A program made the translations under genes and the position numbers. Source: Tetraselmis striata (taxonomy: Eukaryota > Chlorophyta > Chlorodendrophyceae > Chlorodendrales > Chlorodendraceae). From it: a stretch of 64,000 bases of DNA. The notes under the pieces are model-generated. The model was given only the letters and a program-made list of their open reading frames with translations, ran no database searches and was not told the origin of the DNA. Positions 58,162 through 64,000 of this stretch are shown here, piece by piece; the stretch's first letter is position 1; each line of letters begins with the position of its first letter. The DNA is taken from the NCBI GenBank assembly GCA_006384855.1, contig VCJN01000761.1, positions 1-64,000 on the forward strand, written 5' to 3'.

Positions 58162-59071
58162 TCACTGACGGCATGTCTCGCTCTCCTTCATCTCCTGGGC
58201 CGTCCGCCGCCTCACCCTGCGCACCCTACCAGCCGCGCGTGCCTTCTCGGAAGCCTCAGACACGGCGGCGCGAGTCGCGTCGTGGAACGCGTCCCTGGCA
58301 TGGCGGAACTCCGCCCTCACCGCGGCCGTGGTCGGGCAGGGGACTGCCCGCTGATGGGTCGCCATGCATGGGTACTTGGGGCCGCACAAAGCTCGGGTGC
58401 CGTCGCAGCAACACTCCCAGTCCGTCCGTCGGCCGCAGTACACGCATGACGGGCGTCCGGCCAGGACACGCACATGATAGTGCATGTGGCCGCCTCCCGC
58501 CACTGCTCGTAGTGCTCCGGTCAACATGGCGACGAGCAAGTCGGCATGTCCCGCAGGTGGCTGCGGGGCGGGTGGCGCGAGCGCAGCCTCGCTCGCCTCG
58601 ACAACCCCCTCATCCCTATCAGTCGCCTCTACCACGGCCTCCTCCGCCTTCTGATGCGGCGCATCAGGCGCATCGTCGTCGCCTGGCAGGGCGTCCCCCC
58701 CCGCAACGGCGCCGTCGGCGGTGGCCGACGCCGTCGTGGCGGGGTGCTGTGAGGAGGTGGCCCTAGACATAGGTGGGGCCGGCACCGCCATGTGTTGCTC
58801 CACATGCGGTTGCGGTTGCGGTTGCGGTGCGGTTCCTGACGCGACAGCTCCGTCGCACAGGTACCGGCACCGGCACCCCACGCCTGCTGCGCTTACCACC
58901 AACCGGCATGTTTCCTTTGGGAGGCGGTTCATCCGCGTCGGAGGTGAGCGGCGGTGCCGGTGTGGGTGTGGATACTGCGCGGCCATTAGGGCTCCCGCCG
59001 CCCGCCGCGCCGCCGACCCACGCCGCGGCGTGTGCTGCGCCCCGCATAGTCGCCTCGAATATATTATACAT
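58162..59071 (-). CDS. Element B accessory protein with Cys/His module (copy B2)
   Basis: The conserved frame 58986-58162 gives 274 residues: a His/Arg-rich start, an acidic middle, the module CVYCGRRTDWECCCDG ... LCGPKYPCMATH and a basic C-terminus. A short upstream frame starting at 59071 (MYNIFEATMRGAAH) may be a first exon. B2 has three GCAACC-type hexamer units where B1 has one, changing a Gln-Pro stretch. The gene converges with the transposase; conservation with 30212-30913 supports coding. Similar Cys/His modules occur at the end of piggyBac-type transposases, but the match is not strong enough to name it. Confidence 0.6.
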
Positions 59072-59770
59072 GACGCGGGGAGGGGGGGGGGGGGGGGGGG
59101 GAGTGCGTTTCGTATATCGGCGGAACGGCGTGCGAAGCTGCGGCTGGCGAAGGTGGTGGAAGTAAGCGTGGCGGCGTCGGCGGCGTATTACTGTGCGTGC
59201 ATGCGTGCGCAACCCGGCGGCAGCAAGCGCCGGACTCGGCGTGTGCCGGCGGCAGAGCTACGAAGCCATGGACACGGTACGGGATGCCAAGTTTGGCTAA
59301 GCAACTGCCGAGGCTGGCGGCTTAACCCCCATGTCCGGCGGTTAAGGGACGGAAAGTGCGTAGAAGTTGATCGGCAAAGCGGGCATATAAGCCTGGCTGT
59401 GCTAGGTTCCTATTAAGTAATGGCGGTTTGTGCTAAGTAATTCGTAGGGGTGGACCATGCAGCGCAGGTAGGGGGCGATATAAATGAGGCCGGGCACATA
59501 TACTGCTCCACGAAACGACACTGTCGCACGTGTAGTTGAATAGACCCCCCCCCCCCCCCCCCCCACCACCCCACCCTCCGCCGGGTCGGCCCGCCGACCC
59601 GCCACGGCATGTAATATCTGTCATGCATCGCCGGGGTATGTGTGAGTGGATGCCCCGCCGCCACACCCCCCCCCCCCCCCCCCCATTTCCACTTGTGCAC
59701 TCATTAAGTTTGGGCTGGTTTCGGAGCAGTACATGTACGTCTGTATATACATACAATTGAACGTAGGACT
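59072..59770. other. Spacer with three poly-G:C runs
   Basis: No gene recognised. Homopolymer runs at about 59084-59101 (G), 59544-59564 (C) and 59668-59684 (C). A CATATAA sequence near 59386 might be a TATA box, without a gene to serve. Confidence 0.4.
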
Positions 59771-59773
59771 TGC

Positions 59774-60040
59774 GCGGATAGAGGCGGGGCTGGCGGAGTG
59801 CATTGGGGGTGCGTAGAGTAGTAGCGTGTTGGTGAGATTCGGGGTGCATCGGACGCCGGATGCCCACCCACCCGGCGTAAAAGACGCGTAATATTCACAC
59901 TATATTAACACACAAATGTGTGAAAACCGGACATTCCGTGCCGGATGGGTGGGAATACGGCGTCCGATGCAGCCAAAACCCCAGGGACACGCTATTCTAA
60001 GCACCGCCAATGCACTCCGCCAGCACCGCCTCATTCTCTG
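59774..60040. mobile_element. Foldback/MITE-like element, copy 1
   Basis: Arms of roughly 100 bp with imperfect inverted symmetry: GGCGGAGTGCATTGG ... GGGGTGCATCGGACGCCGG on the left, and the reverse complement (CGGCGTCCGATGCAGC ... CCAATGCACTCCGCC) on the right, around an AT-rich centre with AATATTCACAC and ACACAAATGTGTG. No coding capacity. Confidence 0.75.
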
Positions 60041-60144
60041 TCGATTTCGAGAACGCCTTCACATCATCCACTGCTAATTGCAATTGCCACCGTGTAATGT
60101 TGTCACTATGTGCGCACATACACAACAACACTTACTACCGGTTC

Positions 60145-60450
60145 CGACGCGGATGGAGGCGGGGCATGCGGAGTGCACTGGCGGTGCACAGACTAGTGTG
60201 CTGCAAATAATTGGGGTGCATCGGACGCCGGACGCCCACCCACCCGGCGTAAAAGACGCGTAATATTCACAATATATTAACACACAAATGTGTGAAAACC
60301 GGACATTCCGTGCCGGATGGATGGGAATACGGCGTCTGATGCAGCCAAAACCCCAGGGACACGCTATTCCATGCACCCATATATTATGGTATGCATACCG
60401 CCAATGCACTCCATCCGTAACTAACCCCCGCCTCATTCCCAGTAGTACGT
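60145..60450. mobile_element. Foldback/MITE-like element, copy 2
   Basis: Same structure and orientation as 59774-60040, about 370 bp downstream, with near-identical core (about 60216-60362) and slightly diverged outer arms; the right arm carries an extra stretch around 60380-60400. Confidence 0.75.
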
Positions 60451-60845
60451 GCTTGTGCACACGCACGGAATGCTTCCACTGCTCCGAAACCACTGTCACA
60501 TACCCCGCTCATTGGGTACCGATTGCGGCGCATGCACGGCTAGATATTTGTTTACATAAACCCAGGGGGGGGGGGTACAGGGGGCAATATCGAGTCAAAA
60601 TGGGCACATTTACGGACTCGAAAATGTGCCCCCCACGTGATCGCTTAGACTCGTATATTTACCCACTTTTTGGGTACATTTCAGGTGCAATTTATAACTA
60701 TACGAGAGTACTAACAATGACCATTCGCCGTGTCCTCTTCGCGCCCTCTATTGCGTAAAGTACTACCCGCCTCAACCTAGGTGGTGGGGCTACTTAGCGC
60801 CATTTTGCGCGCCACGGTGGCCCACTCTGTTAAGGATTTCACTCC
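60451..60845. other. Spacer without a recognisable gene
   Basis: A plus frame is open through the foldback element and beyond (to about 60758) but has no family signature and covers the repeat. Contains a short G run near 60566-60575. Confidence 0.35.
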
Positions 60846-62350
60846 TCACTGCTCGAAGCTCCAAGAGACCTGCTGCAGCGCCGCCGTTTTGGGAGCCATC
60901 TCCGCCGGACCCCGCTGGCAGTGGTTGAGATGCGGGCTTGGAGGACCCGCCAGCCTGACGCGGCGCCGCTTCGACCTGGTAGTAGCGGTCATCGACCAAG
61001 ACGGGGGGGGGGGGAGGGGGGGCTTTAGAGACCCGGCTCGGCAGGTCAAGCAGGTGTTGGTGGACATAATAAGCGTTGCTTCTTGATGTGTTGAACGCCG
61101 CGCCGCATCTCGTTATCGTTGCGCCAGTCGCGCACGGTGCGAATCGAGTAGCCACAGTGTTTTACAGTCTTGCTCTGGCACTCCCCGAAGAGGGCAGAAT
61201 CCACGGCAGCGTACCACCAATCTACGGAAAAGTCCGGCGCAACAGCCTGCAAGACAAGGTTCCACGACGCACGGGAGTCGGGTGTGGAAAAGCGTCTCGT
61301 CGTTACAAGAGCTAGGAGCGACAGTACACGGGTTTTTACGCGAGATGCGGGCGTTCACCTGCATGCGGAGATGCGGTACCCCCACCGTCACGGTAAAATC
61401 TCTCCACCCTATGTATCTCTTGCTCGTCAGTCTTGCCAGCGGTGGCCTCACCCACCGCTGGCAAGACTGACACGAGGATGTACTTGTCGTCCTCAAAGTG
61501 GGCCTCCGGGTTTCATTACCGCATCTCTCTCGGCGTAGCCACCTGTAAGACAAGGTTCCACGACGCACGGAAGTCGGGTTAGTTTGGAAAAGCGTCTCGT
61601 CGTTACAAGAGCTAGGAGCGACAGTACACGATTTTTACGCGAGAGATGCGGGCGTTCACCTGCTCTTGCTGTCGAGATGCGGGTAATCCCGCCCCTCACA
61701 CTTAACTATCTCCACCCTCTGCATCTCTTGCTCGTCATTGTTGCCAGCGGTGGCCTGAGGCTCTTCCAAAAGGAGGAGTCGGCCCACGCTTCTTGGAATG
61801 CTTCTTGCGCAGCTTAATGGGCGACAAGCTGCTGCTCTTGCCTCCATAGGCGGAGACGCGGGTCGGGGAGGCGGAGATGCGGCACCGCCACGGGAAGATG
61901 TGGCCCTGCGACTCCCACCAGCGGCACCCGAAGGCGCCTGATGGCTTGACGTGGCTTCGCGTTTCGGCTTAGGCGCCTGGAAGGGTCGTCGTCCTCCAGC
62001 TCTATCGCCATCTTGAAGGAGGACTCGGCCCGCGCTCCTTGGAATGCTTCTTGCGCAGCTTAATGGGCGACAAGCTGCTCTTGCCTCCCGTGCTCAACGC
62101 ACCGTGCGGGCGCTTCGTCGCACTCGAAGGCTGAGGCTCACTCGGCTGCTTGGCAGTCTCCGAGGGACCAAGCCTGCTCGGGGGAGGGGCGGAGCTGCTC
62201 GAAGCTCTATCAAGAGACCTGCTGCAGCGCCGTTTTGGGAGCCATCTCCCCCGGACCCCGGTGGCGGCGGTTGAGATGCGGGCTTAGAGGACCCGCCAGC
62301 CTGACGCGGCGCCTCTACGACCTGGTAGTAGCGTTCGTCGACCAAGACGG
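60846..62350 (-). pseudogene. Duplicated gene fragments of unknown function
   Basis: Minus-strand blocks look coding: 61500-61380 (FEDDKYILVSVLPAVGEATA), 61252-61060 (DFSVDWWYAAVDSALFGECQ ... DWRNDNEMRR) and 61005-60850 (LVDDRYYQVEAAPRQAGG ...). The last block is duplicated at 62350-62195, and the region 61250-61440 is duplicated at 61553-61740 with stops. A short block around GGAATGCTTCTTGCGCAGC repeats at about 61796 and 62040. The pattern suggests one multi-exon gene that was partly tandem-duplicated and is decaying. No family recognised. Confidence 0.45.
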
Positions 62351-62399
62351 TGGGGGGTAAAGAGCTGGCTCGGCAACCTTCCTGTATGAGGATTTTTAT

Positions 62400-64000
62400 G
62401 ACAAAAGGGGATGTAATTGCCCATATGCTTTACAATACTATACAGATTGCAAGGCAGTACCACTAATGCCTGATATTTGCTCGCGGCACGCCGCAGATTG
62501 CTGCAGCGCTGCACCGCAGATGCTGCCTTAAGGCATGCTTTAATTGTCTAGATGGCTGCAAACCATTTAGTATGCGGGGCTGCATGGCATAGAAGGGATG
62601 TGAACACGCACCGGCTTGACGATACTATACAGATTTGCAAGGCAGTAGGGCTAATACCTGATAATAGCTGGCGGCACGCCGCAGATTGCTGCAGCCATTT
62701 TTGCCTAGATGGCTGCAAACCATTTAGTATGCGGGGCTGCATGGCATGAAAGGGATGTGAACACGCACCGGTTTGACGATACTATACAGATTGCAAGGCA
62801 GTACGGCTAATACCTTATATTTGCTAGCGGCACGCCGCAGAGTGCTGCACCGCTGCACCGCAAATGCTGCCTTTAAGCATGCTTTGATTGTCTAGATGGC
62901 TGCAAACCATTTAGTATGCGTGGTTGCATGGCATAGAAGGGATGTGAACACGCATCGGCTTGACGATACTATACAGATTGCAAGGCAGTACGGCTAATAC
63001 CTTATATTTGCTGGCGGCACACCGCAGATTGCTGCAGCGCTGCACCGCAGATGCTGCCTTTAAGCATGCTTTAATTGTCTAGATGGCTGCAAACCATTTA
63101 GTATGCGGGGCTGCATGGCATAGAAGGGATGTGAACACGCACCGGCTTGACGATACTATACAGATTTGCAAGGCAGTAGGGCTAATACTTGATAATAGCT
63201 GGCGGCACGCCGCAGATTGCTGCAGCCATTTGCCTAGATGGCTGCAAACCATTTAGTATGCGGGGCTGCATGGCATGAAAGGGATGTGAACACGCACCGG
63301 TTTGACGATACTATACAAATTGCAAGGCAGTACCACTAATGCCTTATATTTGCTAGCGGCACGCCGCAGAGTGCAGCAGCGCTGCACCGCAGATGCTGCC
63401 TTTAAGCATGCTTTGATTGTCTCGATGGCTGCAAACCATTTAGTATGCGTGGTTGCATGGCATAGAAGGGATGTGAACACGCATCGGCTTGAAGATACTA
63501 TACAGATTGCAAGGCAGTACGGCTAATACCTTATATTTGCTGGCGGCACACCGCAGATTGCTGCAGCCATTTGCCTAGATGGCTGCAACCCATTTATTAA
63601 TATGCGGGGCTGCATGGCATAGAAGGGATGTGAACACGCACCGGCTTGACGATACTATACAGATTGCAAGGCAGTACGGCTAATACCTTATATTTTCTGG
63701 CGGCACGCCGCAGATTGCTGCAGCGCTGCACCGCAGATGCTGCCTTTAAGCATGCTTTAATTGCCTGGATGGCTGCAAACCATTTAGTATGCGGGGCTGC
63801 ATGGCATGGAAGGGATATAAACACGCACCTGCTTGACGATACTATACGGATTGCAAGGCAGTACGGCTAATGCTTGATATTTGCTGGCGGCACGCCGCAG
63901 ATTGCTGCAGCGCTGCACCGCAGATGCTGCCTTTAAGCATGCTTTGATTGCCTAGATGGCTGCAAACCATTTAGTATGCGGGGCTGCATGAATCACCAAC
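62400..64000. repeat. Satellite array, 187-bp unit with a short 155-bp variant
   Basis: GATGGCTGCAA starts recur at 62551, 62708, 62895, 63082, 63237, 63424, 63578, 63768 and 63955, giving steps 157, 187, 187, 155, 187, 154, 190, 187. Short units lack about 32 bases of the CTGCACCGCAGATGCTGCC segment. Units are very similar and the array continues past the window. Frames in it (about 60-75 residues) are by-products. Confidence 0.95.

Larger units (their letters stand above)
51753..59100 (+). mobile_element. CACTA-like element B, longer copy B2
   Basis: Starts at the same terminus as B1 (CACTGTGAGATTCAG, 51753). It contains subterminal GATGTGCGG-type repeats (about 52004-52040 and 53496-53560), a minus-strand ORF between them, the transposase gene on plus, and a convergent accessory gene on minus. 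The right terminus could not be found: no inverted copy of the left end was seen by eye up to 60.8 kb, so the given end is only where accessory-gene coding stops. Confidence 0.6.

Noticed and set aside
62552..63870. Several 60-75 residue ORFs on both strands
   Set aside because: They recur once per satellite unit and have no family features.
1..64000. tRNA and rRNA genes
   Set aside because: I looked for cloverleaf-type and conserved rRNA segments by eye and saw none; this is not a substitute for a covariance-model search.

Overview
The window looks like nuclear DNA of a flagellated, GC-rich, repeat-laden eukaryote, most likely a green alga. The reasons are a complete intron-rich intraflagellar-transport gene (IFT81), short GT-AG and GC-AG introns, high GC in coding DNA, and a dense mix of LINE, DIRS/tyrosine-recombinase, Ty3/gypsy and CACTA-like elements. 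I cannot name the species. More than 30 uninterrupted poly-G or poly-C runs of about 15-37 bp are scattered through genes and transposons.

Layout. 1-2022: no recognisable gene. 2023-8934 (minus): IFT81, 14 exons rebuilt in one consistent reading phase, 665 residues, the only clearly intact host gene. 9.4-10.7 kb (minus): LINE tail. 12.0-13.9 kb: a pair of about 330-bp inverted repeats. 14.0-18.1 kb: decayed coding DNA on both strands. 18.4-25.2 kb: CACTA-like element A, transposase on minus, flanked by two small plus-strand ORFs. 25.2-25.8 kb: 43-bp tandem array. 26.2-26.4 kb: orphan terminal exon. 27.1-34.7 kb: plus-strand LINE remnant interrupted by a deleted, inverted copy (B1) of CACTA-like element B. 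34.8-36.4 kb: broken DIRS-type RT/RNase H. 37.2-40.2 kb: second LINE. 40.4-45.6 kb (minus): large decayed multi-exon gene of unknown function. 45.6-51.55 kb: truncated Ty3/gypsy element (5' LTR, PBS, gag, methyltransferase-like domain, protease), split by a nested 3146-bp tyrosine-recombinase element. 51.75-59.1 kb: longer copy B2 of element B. 59.8-60.45 kb: two tandem foldback elements. 60.8-62.4 kb: duplicated gene fragments. 62.4-64.0 kb: start of a 187-bp satellite array running off the window.

How it fits together. IFT81 pairs with IFT74 in the IFT-B complex and works in building flagella. Almost everything else is mobile DNA in nested layers. The most informative item is the tyrosine-recombinase element at 48144-51289: it has split direct repeats (A1 ... 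B1-A2 ... B2), a Gag-like ORF and a recombinase but no reverse transcriptase, and its removal joins the interrupted gypsy reading frame exactly. The second is a shared intron habit: in IFT81 and in both CACTA-like elements, many introns carry a long sense-strand C run within a few to about 25 nucleotides of the 5' splice site. The third is the pair of element-B copies, which shows a one-base frameshift, a lost or gained accessory gene, and an internal replacement carrying a 30-bp minisatellite related to one in element A.
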